Shown here piece after piece: positions 1-13,600 of a DNA stretch of 64,000 bases. The DNA comes from Ifrita kowaldi (lineage: Eukaryota; Chordata; Aves; Passeriformes; Cinclosomatidae). The position numbers and the translations under genes were made by a program. The first letter of the stretch is position 1. Each line of letters opens with the position of its first letter. The notes beneath the pieces are model-generated. The model was not told where the DNA came from, did not search any database, and worked only from the letters and a program-made list of their open reading frames with translations. The DNA lies in assembly GCA_013398055.1 (NCBI GenBank), contig VZRS01014861.1:128420-192419 (forward strand), in the 5' to 3' direction.

Positions 1-1587
1 AACTTTAGTGTTACTTTTACTTGCAGTTCACCTGTAAGCTTTTTCCCTTGTACATCTGAGATGGGATTATTGTACTCATGGACCCTAATTTCATCCAGTT
101 GTTATAATTTAGTCTGTTTTATTTCTTGTGAGACCATCTAACCCCGTACCATGAGACATTATGGTGATCTAATCAGCTTGGTTAATAGCTCATCTTGCAT
201 TGTCTGACATCAGAGGTCAACCATCAGAACCATTAATTCATCTGAGAGATGTGAACTGGGTTTTGCAAAACTGGGAGGGATTTGACAAAGCAAGAATCTG
301 GCAGAAGTCTCTATTTGAATTTTAAAGCCTAAATATGAAGGTTTCTATTTTGTTCTGTACTGTTTTGCTTGAAGGATGCTAATATATCCAGTGTATTTGA
401 GAGCACTGAAGCACTATAGAGGAACTTCAGCTTGAGTCTAGGCTTTTAAGTTCTGTATACAAACCAACAGAGATTGATAAGAATATATATATATATTCCG
501 AAGCATGCAAATTACATTATTTTTATAAAAATAAGGATACAGTCAAAGTATTAGCACGTTCATGTCATGCATATGTACCTCTGCTGTGTTGTCATCAAAG
601 CTGGTACTTACTCTGTGCCTGAGAAAACTCCTTAACAGCGATTCCTGAACACTTGAAATATGCTACTGCCTTTTCAAAACAGCAAGGGAAATGCCTCTTG
701 TCATTAAATTCTCCTGACAATTAACTGCTGGTTTTTGCCCCAAGAAAATATTGTATTCTTTACCAGGCATAAAGCTTGCTAAATAACTTCCTGCAAACAT
801 TTTAAAAACATGTAGCGTCTCAAACATCTGCAAGCAAGTAGGGTTTTATCAAACTAAAGAATATAGTTTAAAGCTCCCCTGAAGTGTGCATATGTCTCGA
901 TCAGTATGCATGTAAAACCATAAAGATAGGTTTTTAGAAATGTCTGAGGAGCAGAAGTTAGCTTCTGTTAAATATCTGAAGCTACTGTTCTCTTCAAATT
1001 CAAATCACTTTTTAACCTGTCTTTCAGGTATTCAGGTTCTTAATGTTTATCCCCGTATCTTTCATTGGAGAAAGATATCTCTGCAAGTCTGTGCAGTACA
1101 CCTTCTTTTTTCCTTAGGATATTTGTTCAAAAAACTATGTTGTGAAAGGCAAATCTATGTAAAAATATCATATCGGTCTTATGATTACTTTAAAAAATTT
1201 TCATCTGCTATTTTGTTCCAGAAGGGTGTTTATTTTATAATTAAGGAAGAAATATTCCGGAAGGGTTTCTTTCAGCCTCATCTGTTTTGCAACAGTAGAG
1301 CTTCCCTAAATGATTGAAGATTCCTGCTCTACTTGAATAACAAAACTTGGATTGCTTAAGAAAAAAAGCAGACTGTCAGCCAGACATTAATGCTGCTGAA
1401 ATTTCACATCACAAACACAGCTCAGCATGTAAGATAGTTGGTTTGTAAAGAGCCTGAGCAGGCTGCTACAAATTGTAATTACTAATGTAATAATTACCAT
1501 AACTAACAGAAATGTGACTTGACTTTGAGCTTTCTGTCCTCATTAAACTTGTTCACCTTCTCTGAAACTCTCCATGCTGCATGCTAG
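1..1587 (+). other. CLASP2: Intron upstream of exon a (3' part only)
   Basis: AT-rich non-coding sequence ending in the TAG acceptor. Apart from the (AT)7 tract I see no repeat or exon. The open frame at 940-1317 has no recognisable domain and no splice context. Confidence 0.85.
483..496. repeat. (AT)7 microsatellite
   Basis: Seven AT units inside the upstream intron, flanked by GA and TCCG. Confidence 0.85.
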
Positions 1588-1695
1588 CACGGAGCAGTCG
1601 TATCCCCCGACCCAGCATGAGTCAGGGGTGCAGTCGTGATACCAGCCGTGAGAGCAGTCGAGATACAAGCCCTGCTCGGGGCTTCCCTCCACTTG
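1588..1695 (+). CDS. CLASP2: CLASP2 exon a: SxIP motif and Ser/Arg linker
   Basis: The acceptor is TAG at 1585-1587 and the donor is G|GTGAG at 1696. The exon starts with the last two bases of an Ala codon and ends on the first base of a split codon. It encodes residues 1-35, opening RSSRIPRPSMSQGCS. SRIP is an SxIP motif; in CLASPs this binds the EB1 C-terminal domain and recruits the protein to growing plus ends. The following S/T-rich stretch (SRDTSRESSRDTSPARG) has the spaced Ser/Thr pattern that GSK3 phosphorylates in CLASP2 to switch off plus-end and lattice binding (family knowledge). A second, upstream SxIP known in CLASP2 would be in the preceding exon, outside the window. Confidence 0.95.
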
Positions 1696-4600
1696 GTGAG
1701 TACATGTAGGCATTGGAGCTTTAAGGGTCCATTTTTTTTTTCCTTTTTCCCTTGTGATTGCCCTTTCAAGACACTGCTAGGTGGAATGAGCTCTTTTGTG
1801 TCCTCTGGATTCCTGACACTCCCTGTTTCCAACCCCATTTTTTTCCCTCTCTGTTTTCTTCTTCTGCATGCTTCAATTCTGGTTCTCAGCATTTCACTGT
1901 TAGCAGGGAAATAGCTTAGTTTGAACTTTTGCAATTTTTAGTTTCATTGAATCAGCTTGTATGGGGCTGCTGTGCTTCGCTTAATAACACTGATGGAAGT
2001 CTGTGGGAGGGCAAGCCTGGATTTTCTAGGTCACAGTGAAGTAGTTTTGTAGCATCATAGCCTGTTGTTGAGTGACTCTCAATAGTTCATGATTCGGTTT
2101 TCTTACAGCTAGGTATAGTTATGGTGTATAATTTCTATCCAAAATGCTCCAGTGGAGATAGCAGCTCTCTTTTTGTAGAGGTTTTACAGGACAGTCAATC
2201 ATCAATTAAGTTGCACATGCTGTTTTGTAGGAAACTTTGCCAGACAGCCTAAAACCATGGAAAGACTGAGATTTTAAAGGAGCATCATTAAAGTGCAGCT
2301 TAAGTGTACAGTACAAATAGAAAATCTCATTGCACTTATCATATGCAGAAGTTTTTCTGCACAATGCTGAATACAGCAAGATAGTTAATGTTTCTGATCA
2401 AATACCATATCATATATTCAACCAAATACATTACTTGTTGTATCAAAACTTGTCATCTCAGACATGAAATACAGTTGATCTCCAGGCCCTTTTCATTTAT
2501 GTAGTAATTTAATGAAGAATACTGTTACAGGATCTATTTTGCACATTGTGACAAAATACAGTTATATGATGAGTGTGTAAATGGAACATAGCATAAGTTA
2601 ATATTGGAGAGGCTTTTGGGTTCAAAGACTTCATTATATTGAGCTATAAAATAATCTGTTTACATTAATATCTCAGCTTTTGGTGAAAAATGGAAGGAGT
2701 TCACCCTTGCATTCGCAACTTGGTTCATAGCTCTTTAAGATAAATAGATTAACTTTTTATTGATTAAATGAGGCTGATTTCATACCAGAGCTAGAAAAAG
2801 ACAGTAGATCCACAATTGTAGCTTATTTTTGGAGTTAACCTGCCTAGCTTCAATTTTGGATGAAGCTTTTTTTCCTCCAGCCAAAATGTATAAGCAGGCT
2901 GGATTTCAGCCTTAACTCGTCAGTGTTCTATGTCACTGTGCTGTGTTTTCTTTATTTTATTGCAAATACAGTAGTTGAAGTCTTGAGCCCTTATTCTGAA
3001 AAGCAAATACAGTGTATCAGAACCATGGATGGTGTGAGCTTTGTACACTCCCGCCAGTGCTGAGTCTGACTCTTACACTGACTGTAAAATCTTAGTTACA
3101 GATGTGTTTTAACAAATTGTGGGGAGAGTCTTCTCATTTTAGCTCATGATATTTAATTACCTGAAGAGTAATGCATTTCTAGAAATACATTGTTCTTAGG
3201 TCATAAAGGTTACATGGGGAGGAAATATCAATGTAACAGCAGTAACCCAATGTAGTTGTTGTCTTATTACCTTTTTCTTGTGTTTTCATTGGAATACTTT
3301 AAGCTCAAATACGTTCATGAACTTGTTAATTATGTAGTGTGTAATTAATCTCAAAGAAATTTATATATGTCAGTTTAAGCCAAAACAGTGTGGTTCTCTT
3401 ACAGTATTTTTAGAACCCAGTTAATCTTGCAATAATGCAAAGGTAGTATAATCCTGCTGTGCATGGTCTGGTTTTGCTTATAAAGATTAACTCGTATATT
3501 TGTGAATAATACTCAGAGTAGCTATATGTAAATGACAAGGTTCTTGCCTTTAAGGGTATTATGGTCAGTGTCAGCACTGACATCCTTACCTTGTAAATGT
3601 TGTTTTGCAGCTTGTTTTGGGGCTGCTGTGCAGGTGTGCATGTCTGTGTATCAAGAGCCCTGCTTCCTAAGTTAGTAAAAACACTCAAGAGTGAGTCTAT
3701 ACTCGGCCTCTTTGCAGAGATGTAGGGTTTTGTTTTTTTTTTTAGTTATTCTTGTTTCTCCCTGGGCCTTGGTCTTGCACAGTGGTGTCCACAGGGGCAC
3801 AGTGGTTGGCTTGGGAGGAAGCAATTGTGACCTACAAACCTTAATTGTGAGGTTCAGTCCATAATCCTGCGCTGATCATGCAAATTTTTCATGAGTTTAC
3901 TTACGATGTCAGTGAGGGTGTTCTCTTGAATAAATGCATGTGTTCTCCATGGTCAAAGACCACACTGCATATTCTGTATAGCTTTCAGTGAAGCTCTCAA
4001 AGTTAAAAAAAACCCCAAAATTTTATTTTTCTCACTTTGCTGATTTCTATTTCATTATATTAGTATTTGTGTTTGTGAATGCTTTGCCTTAAACAGAAGA
4101 GTTTCTGCTGCACACTTATGTGCATAATTGACAAAGCCTATTTGTATTGTAAGATGATTCTGCTTTATTTTTTCAGTTTCTTGACAGTACTAGTTATGAT
4201 GCTAAAGTCACAAGGCCTTCAGTGAGTCTGTGGTGATGAATTGCTTAAATGAACAATCGGTTTCTTGGGTCAGTTGCTTTGAGCTGGTGAGCATGTCATT
4301 GCTAGACATAGGGAAAACTTCTTTAGAAAGACAAAATTTCTGTAATTTGGAAATGACTGGGCCCATTTTTCATTTGCTTTCGTAAAGAACTCACTTGTAT
4401 GCTGAATCCAAGAACTGAAAACCTCTCCAAAGGCATTTTGTGATTGATGTGCTGCTAACAACTGGGAATTGAAGTGGGAGCTATATTTGGCTTAGGCTCC
4501 TCTGCTACTGTGTGTGCTCCGTTGCTTTTAACAATTTGTATACATGTGTCGTTTTGGATAGGTGTGTGATGTGCATATTCTCCTTAGCTGTGCATGTACA

Positions 4601-7600
4601 TACTGAGGTTCAAGAAACATGTATGCAAAATTCGTTAAAAGCAAGAGACCTTTGGAAGTAGCAACACCTGCAATATGTGTGTACGTGTGTTTACTTGGAA
4701 AAGAAACCAACCCGAGGACCTCTGCAGCGGTTGGTGACCTCCCTGTATGACTCTTATGTGGTTATGCATTCTCTTTGTTAACGTTGGTTTTATTATGCAT
4801 AGGCTAGAATGTTGTGGAAAAATACCTGCAAGCACAATTCGTAACCATCCCTCATGGCTTCACTTTGGGGTTTAGATCAGACACATCTAAACCCTTCTCT
4901 GTAGTTACGTGCTCCACGTTCTCGTGACGGCCGCCTGCCAGACCTGCGGGTCTGGAACGTGACTGATGCGCATCAGGGTGTCTTTGCTGAGCTGCACCCA
5001 GTTTGGGACTGTTCCAAATGAGTTTTGTCATGCATTGTGTTTATGGTCACGAGGGGAAGGGGGAAGCTACAGGCGGAGGCGTCGCTGTGGGGCTTGCACT
5101 GTAGCTGTTACGCATCCACATACAGCGCCATTCCCTGTCACTATGAAACACCTCTGCCGGTAGCGGTCACACGCATCCCCTTTGGATTGTGGCATTTTCT
5201 GTCTCGGGTTCAATGTGTGTTAATCCTGTGGGTGTTGCCATTCCTTCTACTTGCAGCTTCTCGACGTCATTCCAGGTCCACTAGTGCTCTCTCCACTGCT
5301 GATTCTGTTGGGCAGTCAGGTGAACAAGCGCTAACTGCATGAATCCGCTTCTTATACGTAGTCTTGTTTTACACCATCTTAACATTTGCCATCGTGTGCA
5401 TCAGCCAGCACTCGGCATGTGCTTCTCACCACTGTGGGGCTTTCTGTTCTGGTTTTGTTCCATGTGGCTTTTTGTTTTGAGTTTCATTTATTGGATGTTT
5501 TTAATTTTATGTATTTTAGGAACATTGTGAACAGTGTTTAAACAAAGGGTGATCCAGGGCTTTCTCAATTCTCCTGTAAATTGGATCAGTTGTGCAGCAT
5601 GGGCTAAATCCTGACTGATGCAGAGCACTTGCAAATTCTGTTTCCTCTGTAGCACTTTCCAGTGCCTAGGACGGAGTCCCAATGGATTTCATCCCATTTA
5701 TTACTAAATATTATGGACTCCTGTCTCTGTTAATGAAAGTTCTTTGTGAGGTCCCCTCTAAAACATACAAGAGCAGCAAAAATTGAGCACCTGATGAGCT
5801 TTCAAAATGAACTTTGGAGCATAACACATGCTGATCCATCCTTCATGTAATTCTGAAGGCCTTGTCCAAAGTACATAAAAGTTTCTGAAAGAAAAAAAAA
5901 TCCCTTAATTTCACTGGGCTTTGCATAAGGTAGCTGATAATGTACATGTAATGAGAAAAATCTGCAGATTCCAGTTGCTTCTGTCCCACCCCTGTACTGG
6001 ATTTGCAGTTATGGAGAACCCGTAATTCCTTTTGAAATAAGGCTGTTTTAATGGGAATCTTAAAAAGAATTGAATGAGGGCTGTTAGCTTTGGGACAACA
6101 GAGACTTAATTGTGGGGACAAAGATAATGTAGAAGATGAGGGCGTCAGTGTTTCCTTGGAGGCTAAAATTGTATAAGGAATTTGTTATACTGAAAATTAT
6201 TTAATTAACACCCTTCAAATAGGGAGTGAAAAATACTCTGTTTCTCATGAGTCTAGTTAAATGGCTACTACTTAACTAAAATTCAAAACATTTCTGGACA
6301 GAAATGATGCCAGCTGATTTGACTGGTATTTTTTATATAACAATTTGAATTTGTATTTAACCAAAACAATTAAAAATACCTAAAATAGCTCAGTTGTAAT
6401 ACAGATTTAAGCTTTGTTTGCTTTTGGCTTCCTGTGATAGTCACTTCATGTTTGGCTCCTGTGGTTTGGTACAAAGCATAATCCAATTTTGTATGTTACC
6501 TGTGTACTACAGAAGGCCAAAATCGTCTGAAAAAAATGGTAAAATAGGATTAATAATGATTGTTGCAAATTTTCACCAGGTTTGTAGCAAGTATAATGAA
6601 TCTAGCCAGGGAGATAAGGGAATGTGGCCAGAGCACAATCCACAGATTTCTTGCCCAGTAAGATTGGGCTTGGCTGTACTGGTTATTCCTGGAGCCAGAT
6701 GTGTTCCCAGCCCCACATCAGAGGTACATTGAGGTCTCTCCTATGGTCTTATTTCTGCACCTAAGTGTGGCAACAGTGTCTTGGGGAGAAGCCCAGACTA
6801 CCCTGAGTGTTGTGAATTTAAAAATCACTGAACAAAGTAGTAGAGGATTCCTGATAGCCGTGGAGATAGAAGCCAGCATGCCACACTGCACTTAATGTGT
6901 TAAAAAAGCTCAGTTTTGTTTCTTTATGCTGGGCATTTAAACTGATCTACAATTGAATTACTTTGTCATTTTGTTCTTCATTATAAAAAAAACCCCAAAA
7001 CAACTATCTTCCCTTTTCTAATGTTCTAAATTTATTTGAAAACAAATTACAGTGGTATTTTTCAATCTATGTAGTTTCAAAAGTTAAAGCCAAATTCTGA
7101 TCTCAGTAACACTTGAGTAATGTAATTGAGTTGGATTTAAATATAGAACCAAGTCCAGAACTTACCTCAACATTTTCAGCCCTTGTACTGTACCAGATCT
7201 CATTTACACTTAGGAAAATCCTTGTCTTCTGTACAGCTTTATAGTGTATCTATTTCTGACGTGGTGACTTCAGTTTCAATCAGACCTAATGCATTATCAT
7301 CTCTGTGCTTCTGTTAAGAGTGCACAGATTTTTCCATTTTAGGAATAAAGCACTACTCCATCTTCATATTTGAAGTGATTCTTCAACCCAAGTGCATTAA
7401 AAAAGGGGATAGTAATAACACATACAACTTTTATTTCTTTGTGAAATGTCATGATTTGATTACTTTTTGGCAGTAGTTCTAAGAAGTTTGTTTATTTTTT
7501 TTTCCCTTGTAATGTGTTTTGTAGAAAATGTGCTTTTGTTGTAAATCAGAAATGTCTTGTCTGGGTATGTAACTCTAAGAAACAGTAAATTTTGACAGAT

Positions 7601-10600
7601 ATCACTTCTGTTTGAAATAAATATTAGTCTGCAGGGGTTTTTTTCTTTTCAAAATACTTTGGATTTTAAAAATCTTCCCTGTTTCCCCATAGTAGCTTAA
7701 TCTCGAATAAAGCTTTGTAATTAGGACAGTAGAACCGGCCAACTACAATCTCTGATTTAAATTATGCATGTCAGTGTGAGCTAATCCCTAAAAGATATTT
7801 CAATGCAGTAGGTTCATAGAGAAGAAAGCAATGAAATTTTGTGATATGCAGTATTTTGCCCAAAAACACATTAAACTGGTGAAGTTTGGCCTCAGTTTTG
7901 AGCAAATCCTCGATACAGTTCAGCAGTTTGATAACCAGTATTTTTCCACTGTTAAATTAAATATAGATGAACTATTAAAAGACCTGTGTAACTTGACCCT
8001 TCTCTCCTGCTGCTTGATGTGGATCAGCTGAAGGTCTCTTAGATGGGTTCATGCAGCTTGATCCATGCACCACTGAATTTGCTGACAAAACTCCTGTTGG
8101 CATGTGTGGGTACAGGGACAGAGGTGTAACCATATGTTCCAGGAGGGATATTCTAAGTCCTTCATGAGCAAACACAAGCCCTCAATAAAAGAAAAACTTG
8201 GAATATCATAACCAACCTTTCTGCTTGTGGACCAGAGCCAGGATCCCAGTATCTGGTATCTGATCTGCCCCCCTCTAAAAGGAGGGTTGCCAGAACCTGG
8301 CCTGTGGTACTTCAGTTACTGATTCTGTCATATCTCTGCTAGTGGACCTTTCTGAATTTGGCTTTGCTAAAGAAACTAATATCAGTAACTTTTTTGGTAG
8401 ACTGGGCAAATGATAAGGTAAACTAATTAATGTTAGGAGTGTAAATGGCATGTTAGACTCAATGCCATTGCTTTGGATGCCACTGAGAGCTTTGCCATCA
8501 AATTCAAAGGGAAAAAGATGATATTGTCTGCTCAAAACTAGTCTTGATGTAGAGCTCTGGAATTTAAACTGCTTCTCAAGAGCAGTACTAAACAGAAATT
8601 GGAGTCACTTCACAAGTGAGTTGTAAACTTTATTTTTATACCGTGAAGGTGTAGGAGTATATTCCACTGGTTAATTAAGCCTTGAGACATAAAATATGCT
8701 AATCTGGTGCTGCTAGTCTCACATCCTTGCCTGAGAGAAAAGGCTGCAGGATAGATGAGTGCCCGGGTACTTACATGTTCTGACACTGGGCATGGTGCTG
8801 TCTCTCTGAAGTTAATGAAAGGCTTTCTCTTGATTTCTGAGAGTGCCAGATTGGGATGGGCATGTCTGCCTCTGACATTAAAATAAAACTTTGAGACAAC
8901 CGAGTAAAAAGAAAATAGATACCCTGCTTCCCAGCTTAAAATAAATAAATGCAAAGTTGCCCTGAGGATCCAAAATTGCCTCTTAATGCCCAACAAACAG
9001 TAGTTCATTTCTCAGCCTAATGGCAGACTCTCTGGAGCTCTGGGTAAAAGGGCGTTTAATGGAAAAGCACTGTAAGTTCCCAGAGTCCGTGGGGAGAGCT
9101 ACTCGGGCACCTGATCAGGATTCCAAATGAATGTGAATTTATTTAACAGTCCCTTTCACTGTTGTCTTTTGTGCAGACCGGTTTGGACTCGGACAGCCAG
9201 GCAGGATGCCTGCTTCTGTGAATGCCATGCGAGTCCTGAGCACCAGCACAGATCTGGAGGCTGCTGTGGCCGATGCACTGGTAAGAGGAAAAATACAAAA
9301 TGCTTCCAACACCGGCAAGTGGCTTAAAGTTACCTGTACGTATGTTCTCCTCTTTCTAAATAGCTTTATTCTGATCGTGCCGGTGTCTGATGCTGTAGAG
9401 TTACCTTTTGCTGTTTTGACCTTGGCTATACTGGCAGCAGTATGTTTTTCCTTATTCATGTCAGTTCTCCGCAGCTGTTGTCAGACAGACTGCCGTGGCT
9501 CGGTGCTACAGCTGCAGGATGGGCTGGATGAGCTGCTTGCCTTTCACTTGGCTGGCAGAGGGTGTGCACAGCACAGTGACGGTGCTCGGCACTCACGGGG
9601 TCGGAGATTTCCATCAGTCCTATTACCTGCATGAAGATTTTGTCAGAAAAACAGTGTTCTGTGTTAGTGTCAATTCCTGATCAGGTTACAGCAAGAACTG
9701 AGAGCTTCACAAATTCTGCCCTGTGTTATTTGCACCTGGGTAGATACTCAGAGAGCTCATAACTTGGCTTGCATGGAATCTGTGCCATGTTGTGCAGTTA
9801 AGTTGTAAGTTGAAGTGTATTTGTCTAGTCTGCTGCTAGTACTTTCAAGCATTCACTGCTTTTCCTAGTAAATTTTATGTCATTTTAAAAAATGTTACTG
9901 TCCTGTATAATCTTATTGTACTATGGTATCTCTTGGCTAGAACCCAGGAAGTGTCTTCTGCTCTTCAGAAGGCACATGTTAAGCCTTTGTATGTACCTCA
10001 GATATTTGGGGGAGAGAGGATGTGTAGAGGCAGGAGAAATTATTGTATCGTGTTAGCTGGGTACCCATGGGTCTTCTCCAACTCTAGACCTGAACAAGGG
10101 AAGGATTTCCTGATGTATCTTGAGACAGATCTCTCAGAATCTGTCTCAGGTGCACTTTAAGGAGGATGAACTATGTCACCAGTGCTTGTGGTAGATGGCC
10201 TTTCTCCATTTTGTAGTTCACTTTCCCCAAGGATGGCTAACATTTTCCTTTTTATGTCTGATTATCTCCCAGCTCATGGCACCTATTAGAGTACTTCTGG
10301 AAAAATGGCCCTTTCTACAAAATTTACCTTTCAAAACAAAGAAAGTATTTGTGAACAAAGAAAGGTAGAGCAGTATATAATGGATGCCACTGTTGCATTT
10401 AGTGGGCTGAATCACTAGTGAGCATTTTCATTACCAAATGTAACAGCTTGTGAGCCAATTTCTGCTCTCAGCACCTCAAATTTGCTACCAGAGCAGTTCA
10501 GGACATAATTACAGACAATGGTTTGCCTGTGTAAATGAAATCAGGCTTCATCCCCACATGTGAGCAGCTGCTGCATGCAGGTTTCTTAAGAGAGGAGAGT

Positions 10601-13600
10601 GTCACAGTGTTTCAATTGACTGCTGAGCCCTGAGATTTCTTTGGGTGTGACTTAATCTTCAGCTAGACTTACACAGTGCTCTTTTAAATATTCTGTCTTT
10701 GAAGTTAAATAACATTAAACTGAAATGTTAAAATTTTGAAGGGTTGAACACTTAAAAGGGAAATACTTAAGTCTAGCTGCAAACTAGCTGGTGCTGCTGA
10801 CTTGGTTATCAGTCTGAATTTTATGGCTTCAGGAGATGCAACACAATCTTGTTGATCCCTTCTTTCCCACCGCCCCAGTTTTCTCTTTTTCTTCATTGCC
10901 TTCTGACAACAGGCAATTTACAAAGCCTGTGCAGGCTCCTTTTCAGAGAGTGTTGTGATGCCAGCTTTTACCCAGTAGCCTTGTTTTCAGAGGGTTGTCT
11001 TTTCCATGTTGTAAGAAATGAAAAGAACTTCTCCAAAGATGGTTTCAGCCAAATTCTCAATTGAAACAAAACATGGTGGGTCATTCTGTGAGCTCTACTC
11101 CCTCTGTACAATTCCAGTTGGATCCACTGCTTCTGTTTGAGCTGGACTTGGCCTAAACCCACAGTGTCTATGCTGGAAATCAGTGCTCGGATCTGTCAGA
11201 AGAGCTCAAAGGGTGATGGAAACTTTGCTGTTAAGTAAGGCCTTTAAGCCAGTGGTGCCAACCCGGGGGTCTTAAAAGAAGCAAATCTTCAAAACAGTGT
11301 GGTGTAAGAACTGAGGGTTGAAAGAGAACTTGGCAAGTGAAGTTGATTAAATGTGCTGTGCTGTAGATAGCGGCTTCCTCATATCAGAATTTCTTTGCAA
11401 GACTAAAATGAAACGCTGCTAGTAATATGTGGGGAAAGAAATCATTACCAAAATCTCTGGTACCTTTCACTGCAGATTTCTGAAAAGTAAACAAAGAGGT
11501 GCTGAATATAGATCTGTTCCTAAAAAAGTTTTCAACAGATATTCTCACTTTCAAGCTTCCTAAGGGAAGTCGTGGGCAGTATGAGTAGTGCAACAGTTAG
11601 GGGATAAAGTCAGGCATTATTATACCCGCTTTTATTTTGCAAAAACTGTATTTTTTTTTTAATTTGCTAAGACACATTTGCTATACGTTTTTGTTGCAAA
11701 AACAAACCCTACATAAGCTTCTGACATAATTCTCTATGCTTTTTCCCACCCTTCAATATTTTCCTGCCTACAGCTGTTAGGAGACTCCAGGAGCAAGGTA
11801 CTAGTGCTTTCTTGACTTTTTATTTCTACTTTCCAACTCTCCCCACCCTGTTGCTAACTCCCATGATACTGCACGTGAGTTAATTTCTATGCTTCAATCC
11901 TCCAGTCCTAGTGGAAGCAAAACTCTGCTGGCTTCACAAGTCCAAGACCTGCAGGACTGGACACTGGAAGGAATTCTGTAGAAAACACTTCAGAATATAG
12001 ATGATCTTTTTCTGATACATTATCTTGTCAACCCTGTTCTGTTAAGGTTTATTTAAGAGTTTGCTTTGCTGCCATAATTATGCTACTATTCTTTCTGTAA
12101 AGATCAAGGCTGTCAAAGATGTACCTAAGGGAATTAGGTCCTCTAATGCCATGCTATGGAAATGACTCAACTCCCTTAGCAGCCTCTGGAAAGAATCCTA
12201 GCCCAAACTAAAAGTGAAATTGCCATCTCCTATACCCAGTGCATTTCTATAGTCACTTCAGTATCGATATCAAAGTGACTGGGCATGCCAGGACAGATTC
12301 TTTCAGCTATTTCTTCCTTATCTTTGGGTTTTTTTAAAGTAGAGGTTGTATCATCATAGCATCTGTAACAATGGAACTGACCATGACCATTATTGCCATT
12401 AGAACATTTATTGTATTTAATTTAATTACCAGTAACTTACTTCTCCTGGGCATAAATATCTTGCTTTCATGCTGGGGAAGGCAGGCCCTCTTGCCCTTAG
12501 TCACTCAGTCTCACTGAAATCAGTGGGGTCTGTCTTGCTCTACTGTGAAAGGTAAGCAGGCAGTGCATGGTGCCATCTTTAAAACACGTCAGTCACTGTA
12601 ACAGTAGCACTAATCTTCCTCTTAGTGATTGCAGACAGAATGTTTTTCTGTTGGCATCGATGTAACTGTATATAACTTGGTAAGTCTGCGTTTCCCCTCT
12701 TGCAGAAGAAGCCGGTGAGGAGGAGATACGAGCCCTATGGGATGTACTCTGATGACGATGCCAACAGCGACGCATCCAGCGCGTGCTCGGAGCGCTCCTA
12801 TGGCTCCAGGAACGGGGGCATTCCGCACTACCTGCGGCAGACCGAAGACGTGGCTGAGGTCCTGAACCACTGTGCCAGCTCCAACTGGTCTGAAAGGAAA
12901 GAAGGGCTCATAGGTCTTCAGAATTTACTGAAAAGCCAACGGACGCTGAGGTGACTTCATAGTTTTCTGGTGTCAGTAATTCATGAGGGATGGCTACAGC
13001 CAGAAGCCAGTATTATTTACCTGCCTTATGGAGACAGGTAAATACAGTGTCTTCATGGCTGTGAAGGCTTTGTCTCCACAATGAGGGATTGCAGTTAACT
13101 TTTGGAAAGGTTTCTGCTCTGTCATCACTGTAGTTTGTGGCAGTAATGTAGAAAGGGCTCAGGTAAGCATGCTGTCTTCTCTTAACCCTCATCCATCTCG
13201 TGAAGACCTCCAATGGTAGGTGCTTGTTGCAGCACAGTGAGATTTCCCACAGTGGTGCTATTGTAAACATGCTTAAGGGGTGGTGCCATTTAACATTATT
13301 CTGTTTGAACCTTCAGTATTTTTTTCCCATGGCAATTTAGTTGGTGAAGCAAACATTGCACTTACTCTAACATGACTCGGGGCGTGTGTTTCAAAGCTGA
13401 GATCAGATGGTGCTGGCATTGGCTGTACTTTGACTCTTTATGAAGGCTGTGTTAGGTGCAATTATAGATCTTGTTTAGAATTCTTGAAAAATTTTACATC
13501 AGAAACCTGTGTCCTATAAATGGTGTATTGTATAATGTAGAGGGAAGTTTCTTAGGGCAATGAAGTAGGTGTACCAACTCTGAAACTTTGCATATGGTAG

